A stretch of 60,046 bases of DNA. Source: Yoonia sp. (GTDB taxonomy: Bacteria; Pseudomonadota; Alphaproteobacteria; Rhodobacterales; Rhodobacteraceae). The notes under the pieces were generated by a model that was not told the DNA's origin, did not search any database, and was given only the letters and a program-made list of their open reading frames with translations. The stretch is taken from the NCBI GenBank assembly GCA_023955335.1, contig JAGSGF010000015.1, positions 1 through 60,046 of the forward strand, in the 5' to 3' direction. The first letter of the stretch is position 1, and each line of letters begins with the position of its first letter. Below, one piece after another: positions 35,781 through 44,957 of the stretch. A program made the translations under genes and the position numbers.

Positions 35781-36489
35781 TACAGAGACCACCGGTTTTG
35801 AACCCCACGAAGGCGACCGTATCGTTGAAATCGGCGCGGTTGAATTGATCGGGCACGTTCCCACAGGCCGCACGTATCACCAATATATCAACCCGATGCG
35901 GTCCATGCCTGCCGGCGCGTTTGGTGTTCATGGCATTGGCCCTGATTTGCTCGAACCGCCGCAACAGCCAAAACCCGGCCAGGTCATATTGCGGGACAAA
36001 CCCGTGTTCGCAGATATCGCACAGGGTTTCCTCGACTTTATTGGCACTGACGTCATGGTCATTCACAATGCGTCGTTTGACATGAAGTTTTTGAATGCAG
36101 AGCTTGGCTGGCTCAAACGCCCGCTTTTGCCGATGGCGCAATCGTTGGACACGTTGGCGATAGCGCGGCGTAAATTCCCCGGATCGCCAGCATCATTGGA
36201 TGCGCTATGCCGTCGGTTTGGAATCGACAACAGCAACCGAACGCTGCACGGCGCGCTTTTGGACAGTGAAATTCTGGCGGAAGTGTATCTGGAACTGATT
36301 GGTGGCCGGCAGCCCGATTTCGGGCTTGGTACGGCAGCGACGAAGACATCAGCGGCGGGCGAAAACCAAGATTGGCGACCAACTGCGCGGCCAAATGCGT
36401 TGCCACCCCGTCTTACAAATGAAGAAGCCGCCGCCCATTCCGCCTTCATAGAAAGCTTGGGCGACGGCGTGCTTTGGAATCGTGACTAA
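35761..36489 (+). CDS. dnaQ: DNA polymerase III epsilon subunit (3'-5' proofreading exonuclease)
   Basis: Proofreading subunit of the replicative polymerase. The 242-residue product has ExoI LDTETTGF (Asp7, Glu9), ExoII HNASFDMKFLN and ExoIII HGALLDSEILAEVYL. The C-terminal tail (about 190-242) is low in conserved motifs, as expected for the segment that binds the alpha subunit. It ends a four-gene rightward unit starting at maf, and lies three bases from the convergent secB stop. Confidence 0.94.
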   Translation: MRQIVLDTETTGFEPHEGDRIVEIGAVELIGHVPTGRTYHQYINPMRSMPAGAFGVHGIGPDLLEPPQQPKPGQVILRDKPVFADIAQGFLDFIGTDVMVIHNASFDMKFLNAELGWLKRPLLPMAQSLDTLAIARRKFPGSPASLDALCRRFGIDNSNRTLHGALLDSEILAEVYLELIGGRQPDFGLGTAATKTSAAGENQDWRPTARPNALPPRLTNEEAAAHSAFIESLGDGVLWNRD

Positions 36490-36492
36490 GGT

Positions 36493-36993
36493 TTAGTTCT
36501 CGGTCGACTTTGCTTTTTCTGCCTCAAGACGACGGTTGATTTCGGAACGGTACAGCGCCACAAAATCAATTGTCTCAAGGTTCAGCGGCGGGAAGCCGCC
36601 GTCACGGGTCACGTCGCTGACGATACGGCGCAAGAATGGGAATGTGATGCGCGGGCATTCGACGAGAAGGTAAGGGTGCATCTGTTCTTCTGGCACGCCT
36701 TTCACTTCGAAAACGCCGGCATATTCCAGTTCGAGAACGAACAGCGGATCGCCAGTTTCTTTTGCGTTGCTTTCGACTTTCAGCTTGGTGATCACTTCAA
36801 ACTGACCTTCTGCGCCGCGTTTGCGCGCATCAAGGTTTACCTGAACTTTGATCTCTGGCTGTGCGTCGCCGCTAATGCCTTTTTGGGCAAGAATGTTTTC
36901 AAACGACATATCGCGCACATATTGTGCCAATACGCGGTTGGAAACTTTTGGTGTGGCTGCGGCGTCCGCGCCGGTGGGTGGTGTATCGGCCAT
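36493..36993 (-). CDS. secB: protein-export chaperone SecB
   Basis: Tetrameric cytosolic chaperone that keeps preproteins unfolded and hands them to SecA. The 166-residue protein shows VRDMSFENILAQKG, the beta strands with VKVESNAK and LELEYAGVFEVKGVPEE, and the VECPRITFPFLRRIVSDVTRDGGFPPL signature. I start at MADTPPTG (ATG 36993); the open frame to 37053 contains no similarity. fxsA lies 66 bases upstream in the same orientation. Confidence 0.94.
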   Translation of the reverse strand: MADTPPTGADAAATPKVSNRVLAQYVRDMSFENILAQKGISGDAQPEIKVQVNLDARKRGAEGQFEVITKLKVESNAKETGDPLFVLELEYAGVFEVKGVPEEQMHPYLLVECPRITFPFLRRIVSDVTRDGGFPPLNLETIDFVALYRSEINRRLEAEKAKSTEN

Positions 36994-37059
36994 TGTTTGC
37001 TCCGGTCTAAAATTGGTTCGGCCGTTGTTATCAGGTGAAAGCCGCGTCCTCAATCACGA

Positions 37060-37554
37060 TTAATGCTTGGTCCACTCGGATGCTTCGTGGGTCGGCCGTT
37101 TTGATTTTGAAAGATCTTTGAATTCGCCGTCAATCACGCGATCATCGGGGCCAGCCGGGTGTGTAGGGCCTGCATTCATCGGACCCGCGCCCATGGAAAA
37201 CTGTTGTACTTTGACCTTGGACTTTCCCCATTTGAACGCCGCGCTGCGAAATGGTGGAAATAGCAGGGCAAACCCGACCGCATCGGTAAAAAACCCCGGA
37301 GTGAGCAGCAAAGCGCCCGCAAATAAGATCATCGCGCCATTGGCCAGCGGTTCTGTTGGGTCGCGCAGATCAGAAAAAGCACCTTGAAGGCGGGAAATTT
37401 CACGCGCACCTTGGCTTCGCACCAGCCATGACCCTAAAATCGCGGTCACAAGCACGATACCAAGCGTCGGCCAAAGCCCGATGAACCCGCCAACTTGGAT
37501 AAACAAAGCGATTTCGATCAACGGAATCGCGATAAAAGCAATAAGCAGCCACAT
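37060..37554 (-). CDS. fxsA: FxsA-family membrane protein
   Basis: A 164-residue inner-membrane protein of the FxsA (suppressor of F exclusion) family. Hydrophobic segments at about 1-20, 25-46 and 75-100 include the family-typical LIEIALFIQVGGFIG and PGFFTDAVGFALLFPPFR. The C-terminal third is hydrophilic. Overproduced FxsA interferes with phage T7 exclusion in E. coli; its normal role is undefined. It is divergent from the Tim44-like gene across 111 bp and upstream of secB. Confidence 0.85.
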   Translation of the reverse strand: MWLLIAFIAIPLIEIALFIQVGGFIGLWPTLGIVLVTAILGSWLVRSQGAREISRLQGAFSDLRDPTEPLANGAMILFAGALLLTPGFFTDAVGFALLFPPFRSAAFKWGKSKVKVQQFSMGAGPMNAGPTHPAGPDDRVIDGEFKDLSKSKRPTHEASEWTKH

Positions 37555-37665
37555 TTGCTGGCCCTTTCCTTTGTTGTTTGGGGGGCGACAGTGGACTTGG
37601 CCCTACCCAACACCTACATAAGGACAGAACCCGTTTTTTCCATGCCCTTTTTGAATGAGGCCCCG

Positions 37666-38328
37666 ATGAACTCTCCGATTATCCAACTGATAGTGCTTGC
37701 TGGCATTGCCGTTTTCCTAATTCTTAAATTGCGGTCGGTGCTTGGCACCCGCGAAGGGTTTGAAAAGCCAGAGGTCCGCCCCACTGATATCGAAAGCCGC
37801 CGCCGTCGTGATGGTTTTGAAGTGATCGAAGGTGGGCCAGATGAGGACATCATGGATCACGCGGATGAAGGGTCCGATACCGCCTTGGCCCTGTCCGCGA
37901 TGAAACGCGTTGATCCATCGTTTAACGTGGGCGAGTTTTTGGGCGGTGCCCGTGGCGCCTACGAAATGATCCTCGTGGCGTTTGAGAACGGCGATCTTGC
38001 GTCGGTTCTGCCGTTTATCTCTGAAGATGTGTACGAGGCCTTGTCGAGTGTTGTCGATGACCGCGAGAAAAAGGGCTTGACCGTCGAGGCGAATTTCATC
38101 GGGATCAGCGATATGGTTCTGAAATCCGCGAGCTTTGATGAGGCTAGCAAAGAGGCCGAGATCACGATGCGCTTCAAAAGCGAGATGACCTATCAAGTCC
38201 GCGATGCCGGTGGTGACGTGATCGAAGGCAACGAGAACGAAATCAAGCGTCAAAAAGATGTCTGGACGTTTGCGCGCGACATGGGTGCGGATGATCCGAA
38301 CTGGCACCTTGTCGCAACGGGCGAATGA
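37666..38328 (+). CDS. Tim44/TimA-family membrane-anchored adaptor protein
   Basis: A 220-residue protein with one N-terminal transmembrane segment (IIQLIVLAGIAVFLILK, 4-20), a charged linker, and a C-terminal Tim44-like domain from about 75 (GGARGAYEMILVAFENGDL, then the NTF2-like fold). The domain resembles mitochondrial Tim44; alphaproteobacterial members are thought to assist membrane or export processes. ATG 37666 is preceded by GAGG; another in-frame ATG at 37642 is possible. Coupled to mltA through ATGA, near secB and fxsA: an envelope-biogenesis cluster. Confidence 0.82.
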   Translation: MNSPIIQLIVLAGIAVFLILKLRSVLGTREGFEKPEVRPTDIESRRRRDGFEVIEGGPDEDIMDHADEGSDTALALSAMKRVDPSFNVGEFLGGARGAYEMILVAFENGDLASVLPFISEDVYEALSSVVDDREKKGLTVEANFIGISDMVLKSASFDEASKEAEITMRFKSEMTYQVRDAGGDVIEGNENEIKRQKDVWTFARDMGADDPNWHLVATGE

Positions 38329-39359
38329 TCCAAAATCGGCTGGGAGCTGTGGCTCTCGGCTTGTTGCTGGCGGGAGAGGCAATGGCAGGACCCACTTATA
38401 CATTGCTGAACTTTGACGATTTGGCCGGTTGGGCCAAGGATGATCACGCAACTGCATTGACTGTTTTCACCGATACCTGCGGCGACATGAAAGATCCTGA
38501 ATGGGCGGGTCTTTGTGCGTTTGCCAAATCCGCGCCGGACGCCCGAGCGTTTTTTGAAACGTTCTTTCAGCCGGTGTTGATAGAAGACGGTGAACCGATG
38601 TTATTCACCGGATATTTTGAACCGGAATTACGCGGGTCCAAGACCCAAATTGGTCCGTTCCAATATCCGATCTATAGTTTGCCATCCGATCATAAGGTTG
38701 GTCAGCCATATCTTTCCCGTCAAGAAATTGAAGAAACTGCCGCCCTTTCTGACAGGGGATTAGAGATAGCTTGGCTTGCAGATCCTGTTGATCTGTTCTT
38801 TTTGCAGGTTCAGGGGTCTGGTCGCATTCGGCTTCCTGATGGTGGTGGAATGCGTGTTGGTTATGGTGGCAAAAACGGGCGCGAATATTCGTCCATCGGT
38901 CAGGAATTGGTCCGCCGTGGCACTTACGAATCCCATCAGGTTTCTGCGCAAGTGATCCGCAATTGGGTCCGTGATAACCCTGAAGAAGGCCGCGAACTAT
39001 TGTGGGTGAACAAGTCCTATGTGTTCTTTCGTGAAGTGAGCGAAGTACCTGTCGATAAGGGTCCGCTTGGCGCGATGAACAGGTCCATCACCACGGACAG
39101 AACGATCGCGGTCGACCCTGCGTTCACGACATTGGGTACGCCTGTCTGGATTGAAAAAGAAGGGGCGGCGCCAATTAACCGCCTGATGGTCGCTCAGGAC
39201 ACAGGATCGGCGATCAAAGGAGCGCAGCGCGCTGATATTTTCTACGGAACCGGTAAAGCTGCGGGTCGTGAGGCGGGCCGCATTAAGGATACTGGCCGGA
39301 TGATCCGGTTACTGCCAATCCAAATGGCCTATGCAATGTTGCCTGAAACCATCCAATGA
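38325..39359 (+). CDS. mltA: membrane-bound lytic murein transglycosylase A
   Basis: Cleaves peptidoglycan glycan strands with 1,6-anhydroMurNAc formation. The 344-residue precursor has a signal peptide (1-21, ending GEAMAG), the MltA barrel (FTGYFEPELRGS, FFLQVQGSGRIRLPDGG) and the C-terminal 3D domain with VAQDTGSAIKGAQRADIFYG holding the catalytic aspartate. No lipobox cysteine is seen at the cleavage region, so it may be soluble in the periplasm. Overlaps its neighbours on both sides by ATGA. Confidence 0.9.
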   Translation: MIQNRLGAVALGLLLAGEAMAGPTYTLLNFDDLAGWAKDDHATALTVFTDTCGDMKDPEWAGLCAFAKSAPDARAFFETFFQPVLIEDGEPMLFTGYFEPELRGSKTQIGPFQYPIYSLPSDHKVGQPYLSRQEIEETAALSDRGLEIAWLADPVDLFFLQVQGSGRIRLPDGGGMRVGYGGKNGREYSSIGQELVRRGTYESHQVSAQVIRNWVRDNPEEGRELLWVNKSYVFFREVSEVPVDKGPLGAMNRSITTDRTIAVDPAFTTLGTPVWIEKEGAAPINRLMVAQDTGSAIKGAQRADIFYGTGKAAGREAGRIKDTGRMIRLLPIQMAYAMLPETIQ

Positions 39360-39940
39360 GACGCCCTCGCCATCTATCATCCGAAGAACGGGCCCTGTGG
39401 GACCGCGTTGCCGACACGGCCCAAGCGCTTGATCCGGTGCGGGCTGTCGACATGTCAGCAGCTATCGCCCAAAAGCCGAAACCCGTAATTTCCCCCGATC
39501 CGCTGCCGCAATTCAAAGTTGGCCAAAAGGTCGATCACCAGCGTCGCAACGATGTGCTGCCCGGTATTGCAGACCGCTTGTCGCGCGCACCCCTGAACAT
39601 GGACAACAAAGCGTTCGGCAAGATGAAGCGCGGTAAGCTAAAACCTGAAGCCCGCATTGACCTGCACGGCATGACGATGGATCAGGCGCACCCTGAATTG
39701 ATGGGGTTCATCCTCAATTCCCAAGCGATGGGGCGACGGTTGGTATTGGTGATTACCGGTAAAGGTAAGCTGCGCGACGACGGTGGTCCGATGCCTGCAC
39801 GTCATGGAATTTTACGACATCAGGTGCCGCAGTGGATGGCATTGCCACCAATTTCGCAGGCGATCTTGCAGGTTACAACAGCCCATCTGACGCACGGTGG
39901 GCATGGTGCATATTACGTTTATCTACGACGCGTCCGCTAG
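39356..39940 (+). CDS. Smr/MutS2 C-terminal domain protein
   Basis: A 194-residue protein with a C-terminal Smr domain: LDLHGM-type motif seen as IDLHGMTMDQAH, then VLVITGKGKLRDDGGPM and the end VYLRRVR. The N-terminal half is basic and less ordered. Smr domains are nucleases that act on DNA or on stalled-ribosome mRNA; which applies here is unknown. Overlaps mltA by ATGA and overlaps the end of the convergent MFS gene by 18 bases. Confidence 0.85.
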   Translation: MRRPRHLSSEERALWDRVADTAQALDPVRAVDMSAAIAQKPKPVISPDPLPQFKVGQKVDHQRRNDVLPGIADRLSRAPLNMDNKAFGKMKRGKLKPEARIDLHGMTMDQAHPELMGFILNSQAMGRRLVLVITGKGKLRDDGGPMPARHGILRHQVPQWMALPPISQAILQVTTAHLTHGGHGAYYVYLRRVR

Positions 39941-41149
39941 CTGGTTGGCCATACGTGCGGCCATTCCCATCATGAACGCCGCGAAGCCGAAACAGGCTGC
40001 ATAGCCTAACATTTGCACTTCGATCCCAACGCCTGCATCAATCAGCAGCCCGCTTAGGCCTGGACCAATTGCAGACCCGAGAACCATAAGAGCGGCGGCG
40101 GCAGCCTTGATTGATCCAATGAAGCGCGTCCCATAAAACCCTGCCCAACAGGCCGATAGGATCGTGGCATTTCCGCCGCCTGATATCCCCATCAGGATTA
40201 CGGCGATGGCTGTCCAGATCAGGTTCGGCGCATACCAATGCAAGCAGAACGCCACGATATAAGGCAAAATATAAAGCGGCATCAGCCGCACAACCCCAAA
40301 TCGGTCAATTGCCCAGCCGTATATGATCGTCGATATCGCGAGCGCGATTGTGCCAAGCGGGAATACAGCGACAAGCGCCAGATGCGAGTATCCTTTGACT
40401 TCGGCAAAGTGGACTTGGTGGAACCAGAACGCTGTGCCGAATGCGGAAAAGAAACCGATGGCGGGGACCATGAGCCAGAAAAGCGGATGACGTAGGGCCA
40501 TTGTGCGGGTCCAGTGTTTGCCCAAAAGGCCTGTCGCCGCTGTCTCATTTGCCGCTGATTGCGGCGTGCGTTCAAGCCGGAGAAGGCGGTACAGGATCAC
40601 TGACAAGATCACGCAGATGACCGCGAACCAAAGCCAGAGGCCGCGCCATTCCGTGATTGATTTGAGCCAAACCATGATCAACGGTAATGTCGCCTCGCCC
40701 AACATGAACCCCATGCCAGCCACCGCAAGCGCCCGCCCGCGCGCCGCCACAAACCAACGCGTCATGGACACGACCGCCATGTGAGATGCCATGCCTTGGC
40801 CGAAAAACCGCAATGCAAAGATGACAAGCACCAGTCCAGCCATGGAGGTATTCACGGACATAGCAATGCACGCCGCCCCAAGCGCCAATACAACCCCGAT
40901 GCCCAATGACCGCACGCGAAACAAGTCAGCCAAGCCGCCAGCGAATACCATCGTGACCGCAGATGCGCCCGTCGCGATCATATATAGCAAACCCCAGTCG
41001 CCGTTCGACAAACCATAAGCTTCGCGGATTTCCCCGCCAAAGATTGCGATAAAAAACGTCTGCCCAAAGCTGGACAAAAACGACAACAACGCACCCGCTA
41101 ACAAGAAAGGCGCGTTGTCACGGATGAATTGAATGTAACCGAATTGCAT
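39923..41149 (-). CDS. major facilitator superfamily transporter
   Basis: A 408-residue transporter with about 12 hydrophobic helices. FAGGLADLFRVRSLG (loop 2-3 motif A-like) and YGWAIDRFGVVRLM (the repeat in the second half) mark the MFS fold. The substrate is unknown; the family branch includes oxalate/formate-like and nitrate-like carriers. The start is likely ATG 41149 (MQFGYIQF), although its ribosome-binding site (AAAGGG) is unusually close; a longer frame to a TTG at 41212 overlaps the upstream small membrane-protein gene. Confidence 0.8.
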   Translation of the reverse strand: MQFGYIQFIRDNAPFLLAGALLSFLSSFGQTFFIAIFGGEIREAYGLSNGDWGLLYMIATGASAVTMVFAGGLADLFRVRSLGIGVVLALGAACIAMSVNTSMAGLVLVIFALRFFGQGMASHMAVVSMTRWFVAARGRALAVAGMGFMLGEATLPLIMVWLKSITEWRGLWLWFAVICVILSVILYRLLRLERTPQSAANETAATGLLGKHWTRTMALRHPLFWLMVPAIGFFSAFGTAFWFHQVHFAEVKGYSHLALVAVFPLGTIALAISTIIYGWAIDRFGVVRLMPLYILPYIVAFCLHWYAPNLIWTAIAVILMGISGGGNATILSACWAGFYGTRFIGSIKAAAAALMVLGSAIGPGLSGLLIDAGVGIEVQMLGYAACFGFAAFMMGMAARMANQLADAS

Positions 41150-41186
41150 GCCCTTTGATGGGGGTAAACGCTGCGCTCGGAAAGCC

Positions 41187-41477
41187 CTATTCGGTGCTGT
41201 TCGACCATTCAAAATAGCGTGTCACAAGCTCGCGTTCGCATACCTTGAAACCAAGAAAGAAAAACAGGGCGAGGGCACCGCCGATGGCAATTTCAATTGT
41301 TTGACCCAAAGCACCTTCTTGAATGGCCACTAATCCGTAGGTCGTTATGAATCCAAGGTTTGCCATCGACAGGTGGAATAGATTGTAAGTCGAGAACGCA
41401 AACGCTGCTGCAAATACGCCGGCCATCACAAAAACAACCAACCAGTGAAGCCGGGAAATGCGCATCAGCCGTGCCAT
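41187..41477 (-). CDS. small membrane protein of unknown function
   Basis: A 96-residue protein with two or three hydrophobic segments (about 12-32, 38-52 and 62-78) and a charged end. No family recognised. The start ATG overlaps the hslU stop (TAATG), so it is probably translated by ribosomes leaving hslU. Conservation of this coupling would decide whether it serves the HslUV protease or is just a passenger. Confidence 0.6.
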   Translation of the reverse strand: MARLMRISRLHWLVVFVMAGVFAAAFAFSTYNLFHLSMANLGFITTYGLVAIQEGALGQTIEIAIGGALALFFFLGFKVCERELVTRYFEWSNSTE

Positions 41478-42784
41478 TACAAAACGTAGCGGCTAAGATC
41501 GGTGGATCGGGCCAGTGCGCCAAGATGTTCCTCAACAAATGCGGCGTTGATTGTGACCGACTGGCCTGCTTGGTCTGGCGCGTTGAACGACAGATCCTCG
41601 AACACGCGTTCGATCACTGTGTACAGGCGGCGGGCGCCGATGTTTTCAACGCTTTCGTTCACTTCCGCCGCGATCTTGGCAAGCGCTTTGATCCCGTCGT
41701 CGGCAAATGTCACAGTGACATCTTCTGTCGCCATCAATGCAGTGTATTGTAGCGTCAGCGCGTTGTCGGTTTCCGTCAGGATACGCACAAAGTCGTCCTC
41801 GGTCAGCGCGCGCAACTCCACGCGGATCGGCAAGCGCCCCTGCAATTCGGGCAACAAATCGGATGGTTTCGCCACATGGAATGCACCGGATGCGATGAAC
41901 AAGATGTGGTCGGTTTTGATGGGGCCATGTTTGGTGGAAACGGTCGTGCCCTCGATCAAAGGCAGCAGATCACGCTGCACACCTTCACGCGATACATCGG
42001 CGCCACGGGCATCGGCGCGAGCGCAAACCTTGTCGATTTCATCCAAGAACACGATCCCGTTCTGTTCGACTGCCTCAATCGCCGTCTTTATTACGGATTC
42101 GTCATCCAGTAACTTGTCTGCCTCGTCTGCAATTAACGCGGTGTAGCTGTCAGCAACGGTCATCTGTTTGCGCGTGGTGCGCCCACCCATTTTGCCAAAA
42201 ATCTCGCCCAGATTCATCATGCCGCCCATGCCCGCACCGGGCTGTCCGGGGACTTCGAAACCACCAAGCGGATTGGATGTGTCGGCGAGTTCAAGGTCGA
42301 TAATGGTGTCGTCTAGTTCGCCGGATTTCAGTTTCTTGCGGAACATATCGCGGGTGGCTTCACGCGCATCAGCGCCAGCGACTGCGGTAATCACACGTTC
42401 TTCGGCAGCCTCGCGGGCCTTGGCGGCAACGTCTTCACGCATTTGGTCGCGGGTATCGTTGATGGCCGTTTCAATCAGATCGCGGATAATCTGTTCAACG
42501 TCACGGCCGACATAGCCAACTTCGGTAAACTTCGTCGCTTCGATCTTGATGAACGGCGCGCGCCCGAGTTTGGCCAAACGGCGAGAAATCTCGGTTTTAC
42601 CAACGCCAGTGGGCCCAATCATAAGGATGTTCTTTGGATACACTTCATCACGCAGATCATCGCCAAGCTGCTTGCGCCGCCAACGGCTGCGCAGGGCCAC
42701 GGCAACGGCGCGTTTGGCGTCATTTTGGCCAATGATGAAACGGTCCAATTCGGATACAATTTCGCGGGGGGTCAGGTCTGTCAT
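41477..42784 (-). CDS. hslU: ATP-dependent protease ATPase subunit HslU
   Basis: AAA+ unfoldase that feeds substrates to HslV. The 435-residue product has [14 protein letters not shown] (Walker A), the inserted I-domain (about 110-235), [11 protein letters not shown] (Walker B) and a C-terminal LSRYVL that docks into HslV pockets. It begins nine bases after the stop of a DUF2157-like membrane protein that separates it from hslV; usually hslV and hslU are adjacent. Confidence 0.95.
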   Translation of the reverse strand: MTDLTPREIVSELDRFIIGQNDAKRAVAVALRSRWRRKQLGDDLRDEVYPKNILMIGPTGVGKTEISRRLAKLGRAPFIKIEATKFTEVGYVGRDVEQIIRDLIETAINDTRDQMREDVAAKAREAAEERVITAVAGADAREATRDMFRKKLKSGELDDTIIDLELADTSNPLGGFEVPGQPGAGMGGMMNLGEIFGKMGGRTTRKQMTVADSYTALIADEADKLLDDESVIKTAIEAVEQNGIVFLDEIDKVCARADARGADVSREGVQRDLLPLIEGTTVSTKHGPIKTDHILFIASGAFHVAKPSDLLPELQGRLPIRVELRALTEDDFVRILTETDNALTLQYTALMATEDVTVTFADDGIKALAKIAAEVNESVENIGARRLYTVIERVFEDLSFNAPDQAGQSVTINAAFVEEHLGALARSTDLSRYVL

Positions 42785-42793
42785 ATCACACCT

Positions 42794-43852
42794 TTAGATG
42801 TTGGATGGAGGAAGACGATGCAGCGGCACAAACCGTGGCATCAGACGCAAAAGACGGGCGCGGAATTTCTCCCAGAACGCCCCAAGAAGAAGCAGGATCC
42901 CACCAAGGATCAGCACGGTCAGCGCCGTGGTTTCGCCGTCAAACACGGTGCTGGCTAACGCAACGATATACCCAATCGCTGCGATCAAGAATGACCGCCT
43001 GTCGATGATGATTGCCACAAGTGCGAAGACCAGCATCACCCCAAGCAGCACCCAATGCGCGTCACGATCCAAAAGTGTCAACGCAAGCGTGTTTACCAAA
43101 GCAGGGGCAGCAACAACATGCAGCCAGAACCCGTTGGCGCTTCGGCGGGTCACGCGGTGGGGGTCAGACATATCAAACGCCATCGCGGCGGCAAAAACCG
43201 CAAAGCCCAAGACAAGCGTGATCCACGCAAACGGTCCGCCAGCGGATAGCAGGAATAGATCGCTCGGGTCTTGGGGTGTGCCTTGGGACGTGGCCGCCAT
43301 CAGGATTGCCACGATAAAGAAGCCAACAGCGATCATCGCCATCGCGAACGGCACACGGAACCGATACCAAAAAACGCCAATCGCGGCTGTCCCAAGGATA
43401 AAGGGTAGGGGCAGCGATCCGTAATCTTGCTGCGCCACCATAAACGGCTGCGCGAAATAGGTGGTTAGCGCGAGGGCGGCGTTTCCAGCGAATAGGATCG
43501 ACAGAGCGATCGCCGGGCCAACCATACGGCGACGGCGAATGAAATATTCAGACATGCCCCAGATGATCAGTGCGCCGATGGACCCGTAAAGCATGGCCGC
43601 TTGTTGCGGATTTGTGATTTCAGCCGCATAGGCGATACCGACAACACCAGCCCACCCCATAGAAAGGATCAACAATCCGACAACGATGAAAACCTCGTTG
43701 AACCCTTTAAACAGCTCAAACGGTTCATCGCCCTCGGCCAAATCTGTCCGCGCACCGCGGCGTCTATCGGCAAGGGACGCAAGCGACGCGGCTTGTGCTT
43801 CGGAGACGATCCCAGCTCCAACAGCAGCACGAAGATCATCGCGGTTCATCAT
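42794..43852 (-). CDS. DUF2157-like multi-pass membrane protein
   Basis: A 352-residue protein: an N-terminal soluble region of about 50 residues ([20 protein letters not shown], a pattern seen in DUF2157 proteins) followed by about ten hydrophobic helices to residue 330 and a basic tail. The function is unknown. The start overlaps the hslV stop as ATGA and hslU follows nine bases later, so it is made from the same message as the HslUV protease subunits. A role in membrane-linked proteolysis is only a guess. Confidence 0.7.
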   Translation of the reverse strand: MMNRDDLRAAVGAGIVSEAQAASLASLADRRRGARTDLAEGDEPFELFKGFNEVFIVVGLLILSMGWAGVVGIAYAAEITNPQQAAMLYGSIGALIIWGMSEYFIRRRRMVGPAIALSILFAGNAALALTTYFAQPFMVAQQDYGSLPLPFILGTAAIGVFWYRFRVPFAMAMIAVGFFIVAILMAATSQGTPQDPSDLFLLSAGGPFAWITLVLGFAVFAAAMAFDMSDPHRVTRRSANGFWLHVVAAPALVNTLALTLLDRDAHWVLLGVMLVFALVAIIIDRRSFLIAAIGYIVALASTVFDGETTALTVLILGGILLLLGAFWEKFRARLLRLMPRFVPLHRLPPSNI

Positions 43853-44406
43853 GCGTCAATCGTTTCCACGGTCAGGTTACCGTTAGTGTAAACGCAGATC
43901 TCTGACGCAATGGACATGGCTTTGCGGGCGATTGCCTCTGCATCCAGATCGCTGTCCATCAACGCGCGCGCAGCGGCGAGCGCAAAGTTACCGCCAGATC
44001 CGATAGCTGCCACATCATGTTCGGGTTCAAGCACATCGCCTGCGCCAGTGATGACGTAAAGATCAGCGCCGTCGGACACGATCAACATTGCCTCAAGCTT
44101 TTGCAGGTATTTGTCAGTGCGCCAATCTTTGGCCAATTCCACAGATGCACGCGCAAGCTGACCCGGTGTCGCCTCAAGCTTTTTCTCAAGCCGTTCAAGC
44201 AAGGTGAACGCATCGGCGGTGGACCCGGCAAATCCGGCAATGACATCCGAGCGACCAGCGGTCAGGCGGCGGACCTTACGTGCGGTGCCTTTGATAACGG
44301 TCTGGCCAAGGCTAACTTGTCCATCACCTGCGATCACAACGCGGCCACCTTTGCGCACACCGATAATTGTGGTGCCGTGCCAGCCGGGGAATTCGTCTTT
44401 TGCCAT
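43849..44406 (-). CDS. hslV: ATP-dependent protease proteolytic subunit HslV
   Basis: Threonine protease forming the core of HslUV. The 185-residue product reads [21 protein letters not shown]; the active Thr is expected at position 12 after removal of an 11-residue leader, unlike E. coli HslV where only Met is removed. Then [22 protein letters not shown] and [20 protein letters not shown] lies six bases before ATG 44406. A 60-base tandem repeat lies just upstream. Confidence 0.93.
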   Translation of the reverse strand: MAKDEFPGWHGTTIIGVRKGGRVVIAGDGQVSLGQTVIKGTARKVRRLTAGRSDVIAGFAGSTADAFTLLERLEKKLEATPGQLARASVELAKDWRTDKYLQKLEAMLIVSDGADLYVITGAGDVLEPEHDVAAIGSGGNFALAAARALMDSDLDAEAIARKAMSIASEICVYTNGNLTVETIDA

Positions 44407-44422
44407 AGGGTCACCTTTTGCG

Positions 44423-44479
44423 TTTGTTGCACCGTAGGTGCGCCAGTTGGTTTGTTGCACCGGTAGGTACACCAGTTGG
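44423..44479. repeat. imperfect tandem duplication upstream of hslV
   Basis: Two adjacent copies of a 28/29-base unit (44423-44450 and 44451-44479) starting TTTGTTGCACC and ending CCAGTTGG. They differ by one inserted G and two G-to-A changes. They occupy the 5' leader or promoter region of hslV, 17 bases before the start codon, and may be a duplicated regulatory site. Confidence 0.8.
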
Positions 44480-44529
44480 GTTGTCATGCCCTATATGGCG
44501 GCGCGTCCGGCAATCGACAAGGCGGACAT

Positions 44530-44554
44530 AAAAAAGGGCGCCACCAGGGCGCCC
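44530..44554 (-). terminator. intrinsic terminator of trxA
   Basis: On the minus strand GGGCGCC-CTGGT-GGCGCCC forms a 7-bp all-GC stem with a five-base loop, followed by six T. It sits 24 bases past the trxA stop, ending the long addB-addA-trxA side of the operon. Confidence 0.88.
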
Positions 44555-44577
44555 GATTTATGAGATTTTCAACGCGA

Positions 44578-44898
44578 TCAGATAGATTCTTCGATCCAGC
44601 TTTGAAGGGCGGCTTTTGGTGCGGCGCCCGCTTTGTTCGAAACAACTTCGCCATCTTTAAACAAGAACAACGCAGGAATGCCGCGCACGCCCATCTGCGC
44701 AGGAGAGTTGGGGTTTTCATCAACGTTTACTTTGACGATCTTAACCTTGCCGTCCATTTCGACGGACAGCTCTTCCAATGATGGGCCGATCTGTTTGCAT
44801 GGGCCGCACCATTCTGCCCAGAAATCCACAACAACTGGGATATCGGACTGGCGGACTTCGGCGTCGAATGTGGCGTCTGTGACTGCTACGGTGGCCAT
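44578..44898 (-). CDS. trxA: thioredoxin
   Basis: Cytosolic dithiol reductase of 106 residues with the active site WCGPC (Cys31, Cys34), cis-proline region [10 protein letters not shown] and the usual length. It lies 59 bases downstream of addA in the same orientation and is followed by a clear intrinsic terminator, so it closes the tsaE-to-addA operon, an order shared across many alphaproteobacteria. Confidence 0.95.
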   Translation of the reverse strand: MATVAVTDATFDAEVRQSDIPVVVDFWAEWCGPCKQIGPSLEELSVEMDGKVKIVKVNVDENPNSPAQMGVRGIPALFLFKDGEVVSNKAGAAPKAALQSWIEESI

Positions 44899-44957
44899 TG
44901 GGGCTCTCCTTGGCGAAAATGATTAGGTGCTGAACCTATGAACCGTATGCGTGATGG

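Noticed and set aside
35353-36141. 262-codon minus-strand open frame
   Set aside because: Antisense to coaE and dnaQ, both of which carry all catalytic motifs.
37717-38457. 246-codon minus-strand open frame
   Set aside because: Antisense to the Tim44-like gene and mltA; no recognisable domain.
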